DNA of 64,000 nt. Origin: Chirona hameri. Lineage: Eukaryota > Arthropoda > Thecostraca > Balanomorpha > Balanidae. Positions 47,101 through 58,029 of the stretch are shown in pieces. The translations under genes were made by a program, and so were the position numbers. The DNA is taken from assembly GCA_036785665.1 (NCBI GenBank), contig JAXIVJ010003238.1:1-64000 (forward strand), given 5' to 3'. A model generated the notes under the pieces. That model was not told where the DNA came from. It worked only from the letters and a program-made list of their open reading frames with translations, and searched no databases. The stretch's first letter is position 1; each line of letters starts with the position of its first letter.

Positions 47101-50100
47101 CAGGAGGGGTAACAGGACAACCATATCAGCAGCGGCAGCTAACCTGTTTGGTCAGCGGACCAGGCAGGAGGGGTAACAGGACAACCATATCAGCAGCGGC
47201 AGCTAATCTGTCTGGTCAGCGGACCAGGCAGGAGGGGTAACAGGACAACCATATCAGCAGCGGCAGCTAACCTGTCTGGTCAGCGGACCAGGCAGGAGGG
47301 GTAACAGGACAACCACATCAGCAGCGGCAGCTAACCTGTCTGGTCAGCGGACCAGGCAGGAGGGGTAACAGGACAACCATATCAGCAGCGGCAGCTAACC
47401 TGTCTGGTCAGCGGACCAGGCAGGAGGGGTAACAGGACAACCATATCAGCAGCGGCAGCTAACCTGTCTGGTCAGCGGACCAGGCAGGAGGGGGAACAGG
47501 ACAACCATATCAGCAGCGGCAGCTAACCTGTCTGGTCAGCGGACCAGGCAGGAGGGGTAACAGGACAACCATATCAGCAGCGGCAGCTAACCTGTCTGGT
47601 CAGCGGACCAGGCAGGAGGGGTAACAGGACAACCATATCAGCAGCAGCTGCTAACCTGTCTGGTCAGCGGACCAGGCAGGAGGGGTAACAAGACAACCAT
47701 ATCAGCAGCGGCAGCTAACCTGTCTGGTCAGCGGACCAGGCAGGAGGGGTAACAGGACAACCATATCAGCAGCGGCAGCTAACCTGTCTGGTCAGCGGAC
47801 CAGGCAGGAGGGGTAACAGGACAACCATATCAGCAGCGGCAGCTAACCTGTCTGGTCAGCGGACCAGGCAGGAGGGGTAACAGGACAACCATATCAGCAG
47901 CGGCAGCTAACCTATCTGGTCAGCGGACCAGGCAGGAGGGGTAACAGGACAACCATATCAGCAGCGGCAGATAACCTGTCTGGTCAGCGGACCAGGCAGG
48001 AGGGGTAACAGGACAACCATATCAGCAGCGGCAGCTAACCTGTCTGGTCAGCGGGCCAGGCAGGAGGGGTAACAGGACAACCATATCAGCAGCGGCAGCT
48101 AACCTGTCTGGTCAGCGGACCAGGCAGGAGGGGTAACAGGACAACCATATCAGCAGCGGCAGCTAACCTGTCTGGTCAGCGGACCAGGCAGGAGGGGTAA
48201 CAGGACAACCATATCAGCAGCGGCAGCTAACCTGTCTGGTCAGCGGACCAGGCAGGAGGGGTAACAGGACAACCATATCAGCAGCGGCAGCTAACCTGTC
48301 TGGTCAGCGGACCAGGCAGGAGGGGTAACAGGACAACCATATCAGCAGCGGCAGCTACCCTGTCTGGTCAGCGGACCAGGCAGGAGGGGGAACAGGACAA
48401 CCATATCAGCAGCGGCAGCTAACCTGTCTGGTCAGCGGACCAGGCAGGAGGGGTAACAGGACAACCATATCAGCAGCGGCAGCTAACCTGTCTGGTCAGC
48501 GGACCAGGCAGGAGGGGTAACAGGACAACCATATCAGCAGCGGCTGCTACCCTGTCTGGTCAGCGGACCAGGCAGGAGGGGTAACAGGACAATCATATCA
48601 GCAGCGGCTGCTACCCTGTCTGGTCAGCGGACCAGGCAGGAGGGGTAACAGGACAACCATATCAGCAGCGGCAGCTAACCTGTCTGGTCAGCGGACCAGG
48701 CAGGAGGGGTAACAGGACAACCATATCAGCAGCGGCTGCTACCCTGTCTGGTCAGCGGACCAGGCAGGAGGGGTAACAGGACAACCATATCAGCAGCGGC
48801 AGCTAACCTGTCTGGTCAGCGGACCAGGCAGGAGGGGTAACAGGACAACCATATCAGCAGCGGCAGCTAACCTGTCTGGTCAGCGGACCAGGCAGGAGGG
48901 GTAACAGGACAACCATATCAGCAGCGGCAGCTAACCTGTCTGGTCAGCGGACCAGGCAGGAGGGGTAACAGGACAACCATATCAGCAGCGGCAGCTAACC
49001 TGTCTGGTCAGCGGACCAGGCAGGAGGGGTAACAGGACAACCATATCAGCAGCGGCAGCTAACCTGTCTGGTCAGCGGACCAGGCAGGAGGGGTAACAGG
49101 ACAACCATATCAGCAGCGGCAGCTAACCTGTCTGGTCAGCGGACCAGGCAGGAGGGATAACAGGACAACCATATCAGCAGCGGCAGCTAACCTGTCTGGT
49201 CAGCGGACCAGGCAGGAGGGGTAACAGGACAACCATATCAGCAGCGGCAGCTAACCTGTCTGGTCAGCGGACCAGGCAGGAGGGGTAACAGGACAACCAT
49301 ATCAGCAGCGGCAGCTAACCTGTTTGGTCAGCGGACCAGGCAGGAGGGGTAACAGGACAACCATATCAGCAGCGGCAGCTAATCTGTCTGGTCAGCGGAC
49401 CAGGCAGGAGGGGTAACAGGACAACCATATCAGCAGCGGCAGCTAACCTGTCTGGTCAGCGGACCAGGCAGGAGGGGTAACAGGACAACCATATCAGCAG
49501 CGGCAGCTAACCTGTCTGGTCAGCGGACCAGGCAGGAGGGGTAACAGGACAACCATATCAGCAGCGGCAGCTAACCTGTCTGGTCAGCGGACCAGGTAGG
49601 AGGGGTAACAGGACAACCATATCAGCAGCGGCAGCTAACCTGTCTGGTCAGCGGACCAGGCAGGAGGGGCAACAGGACAACCATATCAGCAGCGGCAGCT
49701 AACCTGTCTGGTCAGCGGACCAGGCAGGAGGGGTAACAGGACAACCACATCAGCAGCGGCAGCTAACCTGTCTGGTCAGCGGACCAGGCAGGAGGGATAA
49801 CAGGACAACCATATCAGCAGCGGCAGCTAACCTGTCTGGTCAGCGGACCAGGCAGGAGGGGTAACAGGACAACCATATCAGCAGCGGCAGCTAACCTGTC
49901 TGGTCAGCGGACCAGGCAGGAGGGGTAACAGGACAACCATATCAGCAGCGGCAGCTAACCTGTCTGGTCAGCGGACCAGGCAGGAGGGGGAACAGGACAA
50001 CCATATCAGCAGCGGCAGCTAACCTGTCTGGTCAGCGGACCAGGCAGGAGGGGTAACAGGACAACCATATCAGCAGCGGCAGCTAACCTGTCTGGTCAGC

Positions 50101-51362
50101 GGACCAGGCAGGAGGGGTAACAGGACAACCATATCAGCAGCGGCAGCTAACCTGTCTGGTCAGCGGACCAGGCAGGAGGGGTAACAGGACAACCATATCA
50201 GCAGCGGCAGCTAACCTGTCTGGTCAGCGGACCAGGCAGGAGGGGTAACAGGACAACCATATCAGCAGCGGCAGCTAACCTGTCTGGTCAGCGGACCAGG
50301 CAGGAGGGGTAACAGGACAACCATATCAGCAGCGGCAGCTAACCTGTCTGGTCAGCGGACCAGGCAGGAGGGGTAACAGGACAACCATATCAGCAGCGGC
50401 AGCTAACCTGTCTGGTCAGCGGACCAGGCAGGAGGGGTAACAGGACAACCATATCAGCAGCGGCAGCTAACCTGTCTGGTCAGCGGACCAGGCAGGAGGG
50501 GTAACAGGACAACCATATCAGCAGCGGCAGCTAACCTGTTTGGTCAGCGGACCAGGCAGGAGGGGTAACAGGACAACCATATCAGCAGCGGCAGCTAATC
50601 TGTCTGGTCAGCGGACCAGGCAGGAGGGGTAACAGGACAACCATATCAGCAGCGGCAGCTAACCTGTCTGGTCAGCGGACCAGGCAGGAGGGGTAACAGG
50701 ACAACCATATCAGCAGCGGCAGCTAACCTGTCTGGTCAGCGGACTAGGCAGGAGGGGTAACAGGACAACCATATCAGCAGCGGCAGCTAACCTGTCTGGT
50801 CAGCGGACCAGGCAGGAGGGGTAACAGGACAACCATATCAGCAGCGGCAGCTAACCTGTCTGGTCAGCGGACCAGGCAGGAGGGGTAACAGGACAACCAT
50901 ATCAGCAGCGGCAGCTAACCTGTCTGGTCAGCGGACCAGGCAGGAGGGGTAACAGGACAACCACATCAGCAGCGGCAGCTAACCTGTCTGGTCAGCGGAC
51001 CAGGCAGGAGGGATAACAGGACAACCATATCAGCAGCGGCAGCTAACCTGTCTGGTCAGCGGACCAGGCAGGAGGGGTAACAGGACAACCATATCAGCAG
51101 CGGCAGCTAACCTGTCTGGTCAGCGGACCAGGCAGGAGGGGTAACAGGACAACCATATCAGCAGCGGCAGCTAACCTGTCTGGTCAGCGGACCAGGCAGG
51201 AGGGGGAACAGGACAACCATATCAGCAGCGGCAGCTAACCTGTCTGGTCAGCGGACCAGGCAGGAGGGGTAACAGGACAACCATATCAGCAGCGGCAGCT
51301 AACTTGTCTGGTCAGCGGACCAGGCAGGAGGGGTAACAGGACAACCATATCAGCAGCGGCTG
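41123..51362. repeat. 64-bp satellite, 160 tandem copies
   Basis: The unit starts CTAACCTGTCTGGTCAGCGG, continues ACCAGGCAGGAGGGGTAACA and ends GGACAACCATATCAGCAGCG plus GCAG. The first unit begins at 41123 and the last at 51299; the difference, 10,176, is exactly 159 x 64, so there is no net indel across 10.2 kb. Positions 5-30 of each unit form CCTGTCTGGTC-AGCG-GACCAGGCAGG: an 11-bp inverted repeat with one G.T wobble and a 4-base loop. Variation is by rare substitutions (CTACCC, CTAATC, CCACATC, GGGATAAC, CAAGAC, CAGCAGCAGCTGC) whose order recurs, showing higher-order duplication. The 64-bp period is not a multiple of three and every unit contains TAA, so it is non-coding. Confidence 0.98.
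45399..49400. repeat. Higher-order duplication of 35 satellite units (2,240 bp)
   Basis: Rare variants recur at exactly 2,240 bp: CAGCAGCAGCTGC at 45399/47639, CCTATCTGG at 45672/47912, GCGGGCCAGG at 45811/48051 and AATCATATCA at 46351/48591. After about 46500 the offset falls to 34 units (CTAATC at 47203/49379), so one unit was gained or lost between the two blocks. Confidence 0.9.
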
Positions 51363-51447
51363 CTTCCAACAGACTCCCTACCACGCACACCTTTTCTTCT
51401 CTTTTCCTTCCCTTCATAAATGACGTCCTTACTTGGGACTGACTTAC

Positions 51448-52050
51448 CTCTGCTCTGACTCGGCGCGATGTGAGCGGGTGAGCCGGCCGTTCGACGGCCG
51501 GATCGCGGGACCGTCGCAGCGCGGCACCGTCAGCTCAGCTGCCCCGGCCCACCCGCCGTGTGGCCATCAGCGCTAGTTATTCACGCTACACCGTCCTCCC
51601 AGAGTCCGCTCACGTGACGGCGACTCACGTCCGTTCACGTCACGTTCTCATCACGTCCGTTCACCTCGGCTGCGACGGCGGCCGTGGCCAGTCCCGAGTC
51701 CCGACGAGCCCACCTGGGCAGCGCGTCTCCGTCGGTGCCCAGATCAGACATCTTCATCTGACCGGCCCGCCGCCGTTCGGAGCCACGTGACGCATTGTGA
51801 CGAGACACCAGCTTGGTCTTCTGCGCGGGAAATGTCTCGATTCCGGCTAGCGGGCTTTGTCTCCGAGATGGCTGTGGCTCGGAGGTGTGCGGCTCGACTG
51901 GAGGTCGGTGCGTCATCACGAGTCGAGGAGGAGTCGGCACAGCTCGGGAGACAGCCGGGTGTCGGTGATAAACGTGTCCGTCCCTGCAGTCGGCTGATAG
52001 TGGCCCAGGTGTCACGCTGGGAGATGAGAGGCGCGGCGAGATGACGATGT
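51448..52050 (-). promoter_or_regulatory. CpG-rich island with minus-strand splice donor
   Basis: CpG-rich DNA right of the satellite ends, on the minus strand, at a consensus donor CAGAG|GTAAGTC (exon end 51448). CACGTGAC motifs lie at about 51612 and 51784. This is compatible with a non-coding first exon whose intron would contain the satellite. No coding start is supported. Confidence 0.3.
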
Positions 52051-52154
52051 ATGTGTGCGCTGGGCTTGTGTGTGAACGCTCGCTCGCGCGCGTGTATGTG
52101 TGCGTGCGTGTATGCATGTGTGTGTCTTCTTCTTCTATTATTCTGTTTTTTTTC

Positions 52155-52333
52155 CTTCTCCTTCTCCTTCTCCTTCTCCTTCTCCTTCTCCTTCTCCTTC
52201 TCCTTCTCCTTCTCCTTCTCCTTCTCCTTCTCCTCCTCCTCCTCCTCCTCCTCCTCCTCCTCCTCCTCCTCCTCCTCCTCCTCCTCCTCCTCCTCCTCCT
52301 CCTCCTCCTCCTCCTCCTCCTCCTCCTCCTCAG
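52155..52333. repeat. Polypyrimidine tract: CCTTCT hexamers then CCT triplets
   Basis: About thirteen CCTTCT hexamers run directly into more than thirty CCT triplets, all pyrimidine on the plus strand, ending in TCAG at 52333. The complementary strand gives arginine- or lysine-like read-through. Long mirror-symmetric purine-pyrimidine tracts of this kind can form triplex DNA (established for such sequences in general). Confidence 0.95.
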
Positions 52334-54607
52334 ACGGCAGTCCCGTTTCCTGGATAAATCAGAGCCTGTCATGTGAATCAAGTCAGCCGTCTCTTCTCGT
52401 CCAATATAAGCCGGCTTCCGGCGGTGTGGCTCCGCTGACGGACAGACGGCCTACTATCGTCGATAGCGTGCGTCAGGTGTCTGGTAATCTCCTCATTACC
52501 GGGCGGTACACAGCCGTACCATCTCACGCACTCACACCCACGCACTGTGGCGTGCGCACCACGCGGTACACACGTCCAGCGGCAGGCGGGATCAGACCAG
52601 TCATTGACCCTGGGTTCGGAGATGAGATGAGAGGTGGCCTTCCATAGATGGCTCAGCTGGGATCTTCAGGCCTGAAGGCAGTGAAGTGACAGTGATCTGA
52701 CATGGACAGGGACGGAGGAGCTGCGTTCACCGCACAAACAGATCTCCAGAACAAGAGCCGAAGTCGGGCGGACTGGCCCAACGTGGGATATTCTCAGCGC
52801 TTGCCTAGTGTGGATGACCGCTGGCCGGTATACCGCGCGAGCGAAGGTGTTGGTGGCATGCCGACCCGACTCGGCTTCTGTCCCAGACTGCTCACCTGAA
52901 TTGAAGAGGATGGGGCGTCTCACTATGGTATCTGTCTACCGGTTTACGTCTGAACCGTCGATTTGTTCTGTCCAGACGACTGGGTGGACTGTCAGAATGA
53001 GCATTCAACCATGCCCGTTATACACTATCTGCATGCAGCTCACAATACGAACGACTGAGGGTTAAGTCTCTGGCCACGGAAACTCGCTTGGTTATCTGTG
53101 AAACCGATTTGGAAGAGCGCGTTGTGTAGGTATGTCTTTTGGGAAGCGGTCTCAACGAGTTACGATATGCAAATGCTCTAATCCCTGCAACCCAAACAGC
53201 GACTGCCGACTACACAAGATCTGCATTTATTTTGCGGAATGACAGAAAACCCATACAGATTTACTGATAGCCCGCAGAGTGGCATTCCACGGAAGGCGAA
53301 AGCCAGACATCAATACTCGTACCGACGATTAACAATGGACTATTATTGTCGGTCTTCGATAGCTAAGTGCAGTGCGGTCTACAGTTTGCGATGATATAGG
53401 ATAAATTGATGTACAGCAAACACGGCAGACAATACCCCCACCGTATTCAGATGATATGCGAACTGAGCTGACAGATTCCAAGGACGGTGACCGGGACAGA
53501 GCAGCTTGTCAATCGACGGACTTTCCCCATTGAAACGTCTCATTCAAGTTTTCGGAAAGTGGAGACATATAACCTACGTTTAAAGCCAGTTCCAGTTTCA
53601 CGTCTTACAAAATAGTGTTTCTCAAACGTAAGTACGTTTTAATAAAAATATTTAAACAAAATCACAAATGCAATAACACATCATGTCCACTAACAGATTC
53701 CTCTGGTCTATTTTGTTCTTCGCACGGACTATGCACTCTCTGGTCTGTTTTGCTTCGGACCATGGTCGGACCATGCGGACCATGGTCCATGGTCCCGATC
53801 TGCCTCCTCCGAGAGAGACGAGTAAGCACTATTGTGCCGTATCTCCAATATCTACAGAGGCGACTATTGTGCCGTATCTCCAATATCTACAGAGAGGCGC
53901 GCCGAAGACGCCGCCAAGGAGGTCATCATGCGCCACAGACGACGCTCAAGAGGCCGCGCGATCACATCGCCAATGCGCCGATATCGCCTCTGGTGCGGCG
54001 TTTTTGCAGCGCTCGATCGACATGCGCTGCGCATCGTTAGCGGTGGCCGATAGTAGGCGGGTTTTTCTGACGGCTGGCCGCGCTGGCTGGAAGGTATACA
54101 GTGGCTGTTCATGGCGTGTGATGTGGGAGGGAAGTATCTACTGTGAACGGCAGACCGCTTGGGACCCTAATTTTCGGCGATAACTTTTGAAGGAACTAAC
54201 TGACATGCACGAATTTCTCGCAATGGATATTTCAGACCCTGCGCCAACTCTTTATTATTAAGGTCGGTTAATGTCATACACAAATTTAGGGCACTTGCCA
54301 TTCACTCGTAATGTTCCACCTCGCGCTGGGAATTCAATCAGCGGGTAGAGACTATCATGAAAGGGTGGAGCTATGCTCTGACGTCAGAGCTTAGCTCCGC
54401 CCTGGCTGACCTTGAACCGGCGCTCTCTGACCGGTGACCAGTCAGTTGCGAGTGGTGAGCGGAGTCGAGGGCGGGACTACAGAGCGACCGGGCGTTAGCC
54501 TCTTTCCGGGCTCGAATTATCTTTAACATTACGAGTGAATGGAAAGTGCCCTGAATATTCGAGTGAATGGAAAGTGCCCTGAATATTCGTTTCACACTAA
54601 CTAACCT
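52334..54607. other. Spacer without a supported gene
   Basis: Directly after the polypyrimidine tract a plus-strand frame stays open for about 105 codons to 52647 (begins DGSPVSWINQSLSC). It resembles no family I know and has no donor I can point to. A short duplication (CGTATCTCCAATATCTACAG) lies at about 53839-53895, and GAGTGAATGGAAAGTGCCCT is duplicated at about 54534-54583. Confidence 0.35.
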
Positions 54608-55489
54608 TTAAAGGGAAATAGTGACTTTTGTATTGTGTTAGCAACAATTGCACACAGGCTACCGTTATGGTATTAAAATGATGTGATCTAAATTCAAGAA
54701 TTAAATAAAATTATTCCCTAATTCAAAGTTGGAAGTTCATGGTCGGTATTTTCCTTCCACTATTGGAAAGCGACTCATTTTTTTATCAATCTGTCCAACG
54801 TTGTTGAATGGGCACTTCTAAACAAATCGCCGACATATAAATAGGTCGCCGTCGATATGCATCGATGAGCTTCCGATTGAATTGACAGTTTTTGCATTGC
54901 CTGTTAATTGTAAAGGATGGGTGGGCATATAATCACAACAAGCAGAACGCAAAATATATTTGCACCATTGCGTAAAAAAGCAATGCGGAAAAGCTCGGAG
55001 TTTGATGGAAACCGAGAAGTAACTTGCAAGTACCGGTCGTTAAAAGTGTGGAAGACCCCAAAGCTTAGCCGTTTTTAATCAATTTAATTTCCCATTTGCA
55101 AAATGGGGTTTAGGCTAGTGCCGCTGCTGATTGGCTGACAGCCACTTTGTCAGCCAATCCCACTTTGTCAGCCAATCAGTGGCGGCATATAGCTCAATAA
55201 TGACGTCATCATCTCAAATTTAAAACCTTAATTTGTATAAAGTTAAGTGACTTTTCGAGAGCAAAAATATCACCATCATTTTCAGCAGCACTTACTTCAT
55301 ATTGTTTACTACAACCAGCGTATATTTGACAACTTTCAGAAAGGTAAAACATTCCCTTTAACTTGAAATATCTCTCGGAAGGAATCTTTATATGCAAAAT
55401 GCGATGAATTTACATCATATTTTGGCCTCGTCTGTCGATTTCAAGTGCTAACTCCATATCTGTGGGGACAATTAATTATTTCCCTTTAA
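54608..55489. mobile_element. TTAA-flanked MITE adjoining the family B element
   Basis: TTAA (54608-54611) followed by AGGGAAATA; the right end is the reverse complement, finishing in TTAA at 55486-55489. The right part matches, in reverse, the element at 26,881. The closing TTAA is also the opening TTAA of the next element. No coding capacity. Confidence 0.65.
55121..55186. repeat. Inverted and direct repeats of a CCAAT-containing motif
   Basis: GCTGATTGGCTGACA is followed by two direct copies of CACTTTGTCAGCCAATC; the outer arms (about 55121-55140 and 55168-55186) are inverted. The stretch contains three CCAAT/ATTGG cores within 66 bases. Confidence 0.85.
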
Positions 55490-57034
55490 CCCTATTTGTA
55501 ACAGGCTCCTGGCTACCCCTATTTGTAACAGGGGGGGGGGCGGATTCCGCCCCCCCGGAGATCTCGAGATCTACCCGTCCGATTTTCAAAAATGAAACGG
55601 TGTTTGGTTCCTCTCAACACGATCTACATTTATAAATAATAAAACAAAATATAAATTTGGGATAGGGGGGCAACAGGGGGGCAAAAACTACAAATTTTAG
55701 TGGCATTTTTGATCCAACATAGCTTTCATGTTTATCGATCGATTTTAACACAACTAATAGGAATCGATAGAGATTGAATCGGAAATTGATATATGACGGT
55801 GACGTTTGAAAATTCAAAAATCATAGGCGTGTGCAGGTCACTCAATATGGGGGTGAAGTAAATGCGTAATAAAACAATTTTGTGATGTTGTTTTTTGCTA
55901 AATGAAATGGTATGTGATTGAAACATTATAAAAAACAGTTATAAATCATATTTTTGCCATAGGCGGTACCAGGTTAATGAAAAGGGGGGTAAAATTGGGA
56001 AAAATATTAACCGCAGACAAGTTGCTACCCAGCACTATAAATATGTTACTGATCATAGATAGTTCCTTTTTGCATGTTGTATTTCATCATAGGCGTATCC
56101 AGGATCCAAACTAGGGCGGCGCAAGACCTTTTGATAAGTATATTATCCGCTATTATGATACTAACTAGTCAACAGTGACTATTTCACTTACAACTTCAAT
56201 TAACATTGCTTACCCCCCTTTTACCCTACCTGGACTCGCCTATTATCTTATAATCGTTCGTAGAGTAGCCTGTGGTGCGTGTTTCATCCGAAAACTGCAG
56301 TATGTCATGTCATTGTACGCCCATGCCTCTTAGTTTCCTTGCAATAATATGACCCCCTTTTTTCCATTCCTGAGCGCGCCTCTGCAAAAAATGACTTTAT
56401 TCCCTTTTCTGGTCTCATATGTGCATATATTATTATAAGCTAAACGTATATTGCGCCGTTATCGCTGGTATATCGTCATCACCATGCCAGTCACCCCCCC
56501 CCCCCCCTTTCATGTTCCTGAACACGCCCCTGAAACTCTATATGTAATAAATTATGCAAATAATAGAAGCAGAAGCTATCTTTTACATCTTGATAGCTAT
56601 AAATGCCCCTTACATTGCTCTATTGGCTTCCCGCCAAGCATTGAATACTTCCTGGAAACCCCCTTTTCAAGCCCCTGAAACCGCCTCTGCCATGCAATTT
56701 TGTATGATATTTCATTAACATCATCTAATTTGCACTTGTTGCAATCACGGTAAGCCGATGTAACTCCTTCATACTTGATGCAGTTAGGAAGAAACCGTGA
56801 AGATCGCATTTCCGTATTTTCGCCAAATGTCGCCTCCGAACCCACCCAAAACTGTGCCCTGGAACCGCCTCTGTTCAAGTTAAGAACTCAAAAGTTTGAC
56901 TCCAAATGCGGAGTTCAATTCTATGAAAAGCCCAAAATTTAATGGGCCTGCTCCCAGCCGTTCTGGAGATATCTGCGAAAAACATGAGGGGGGGGGGCGG
57001 AATCCGCCCCCCCCCCTGTTACAAATAGGGTTAA
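55486..57034. mobile_element. Family B TTAA element with 20-bp perfect inverted repeats
   Basis: TTAACCCTATTTGTAACAGG at 55486 and its exact reverse complement ending at 57034. Inside each end sits a self-complementary G-tract/C-tract block with a GCGGATTCCGC or GCGGAATCCGC centre. A second CTATTTGTAACAG copy lies near the left end. The interior, 1.5 kb and non-coding, carries eight AGGCGNNNYCAGG-like boxes. TTAA plus a CCC-starting inverted repeat is typical of piggyBac-type elements (inference on superfamily). Confidence 0.8.
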
Positions 57035-57689
57035 GCTCAGGCTCCACTGCACTTTTTCGTGATGCGCTTTTGCGTTACATCGTTTTGTCATGTCGGTTTC
57101 GCACTTTTGATCTTTCTAGCTTTTGCAGTTTATCGCTTCCTCGTGCTTAACGTTCGCCCGATTTGTACATTTGCGCATTGCATTCAGCTTCATTACATTG
57201 ACGTCTATTTTTCACAATATTTTTGTTTCGCCGCGGTATTGTGATCCAAGATAAGGTTATCTTCCATCAAACCCGCACCACATCGTCATGTTGACCTTTT
57301 CTCACCCTTCCTCAACTATACTGCTTGTTTCCCACGCTGCTACCTGTCGCAACGGTGGCCGAATGGTTAAAGGCGCTGATGAAAATGGTTTAATTATCCG
57401 AAGATTACGGGTACGAAGCCCCGGCAGGCGGCTTTTACGCCGTATCACATTTTTCTCTAATAAAACACGAGGCGAAGCACAAACACGGATGTAATTTCCC
57501 AGAAAACTTTCATGCAAAACTTCAACAGTCGTTGTTCCGCAGCGCACAAAGCTTAATTCAATATCTATAAATATATGATCATGGTAAATACCTGTTGTGT
57601 GTACGGCAGAGCTCGTTGAGATTCCAACAATCATACGAATATTTAGGTATGCATCGTAAGCGACTCCACTGATGATTTGCACGCTGGCT
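57035..57689. other. Spacer with repeated-element fragments
   Basis: 57035-57245 resembles parts of 61300-61700 (both carry GTGGAGCCTGCACTGCA- and CGCAAAAGTG-like segments), suggesting another dispersed repeat. The tRNA-like unit below lies within. No gene. Confidence 0.35.
57349..57436 (+). tRNA. tRNA-like sequence (Ser/Leu-type), probably pseudogene or SINE head
   Basis: An A-box match TGGCCGAATGG (57356-57366) is followed 54 bases later by a B-box-like GGTACGAAGCC (57410-57420; consensus GGTTCNANNCC) and a TTTT run at 57433-57436, the layout of a pol III unit with a long variable arm. The acceptor ends do not pair and the T-stem has only about three pairs, so it is not a functional tRNA as written. 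The anticodon cannot be assigned. Confidence 0.3.
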
Positions 57690-58029
57690 CACTGGCGGAT
57701 CCAGGGGGGGGGGGCAACCAGCCCCCCCCCCCACAGCCTCGAAGGGGGGACCAACATGTCTTTTGCCCCCCCCCCCCCCCACACAAAAAAAGAGTAAAAA
57801 TTGACTTTGCAGCAATCCAAATCCAGCTATCCACAGTGAAAAACTGGAAAATTTTGGGTAACACGGCTCTTACCATCAAATCTGGGCTTAAAAACTCAAC
57901 TGGACGAGAAAATAGCGTCCAGCAAGCTGCCAGTCGGAATTGAAGCTCGAACAAACGTTTTTGTTTTACATGTAGGAGGAACACTTCATATGGTATCAAT
58001 TTGGAATCCAAATAACTTTGGAACTTTTT

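Noticed and set aside
41123..51362. CRISPR array interpretation of the 64-bp repeats
   Set aside because: There are no unique spacers: the whole 64 bases repeats, and the context is eukaryotic.
51635..52381. 248-codon minus-strand arginine-rich frame
   Set aside because: Most of it is the purine strand of the CCT/CCTTCT tract; the remainder has no recognisable domain.
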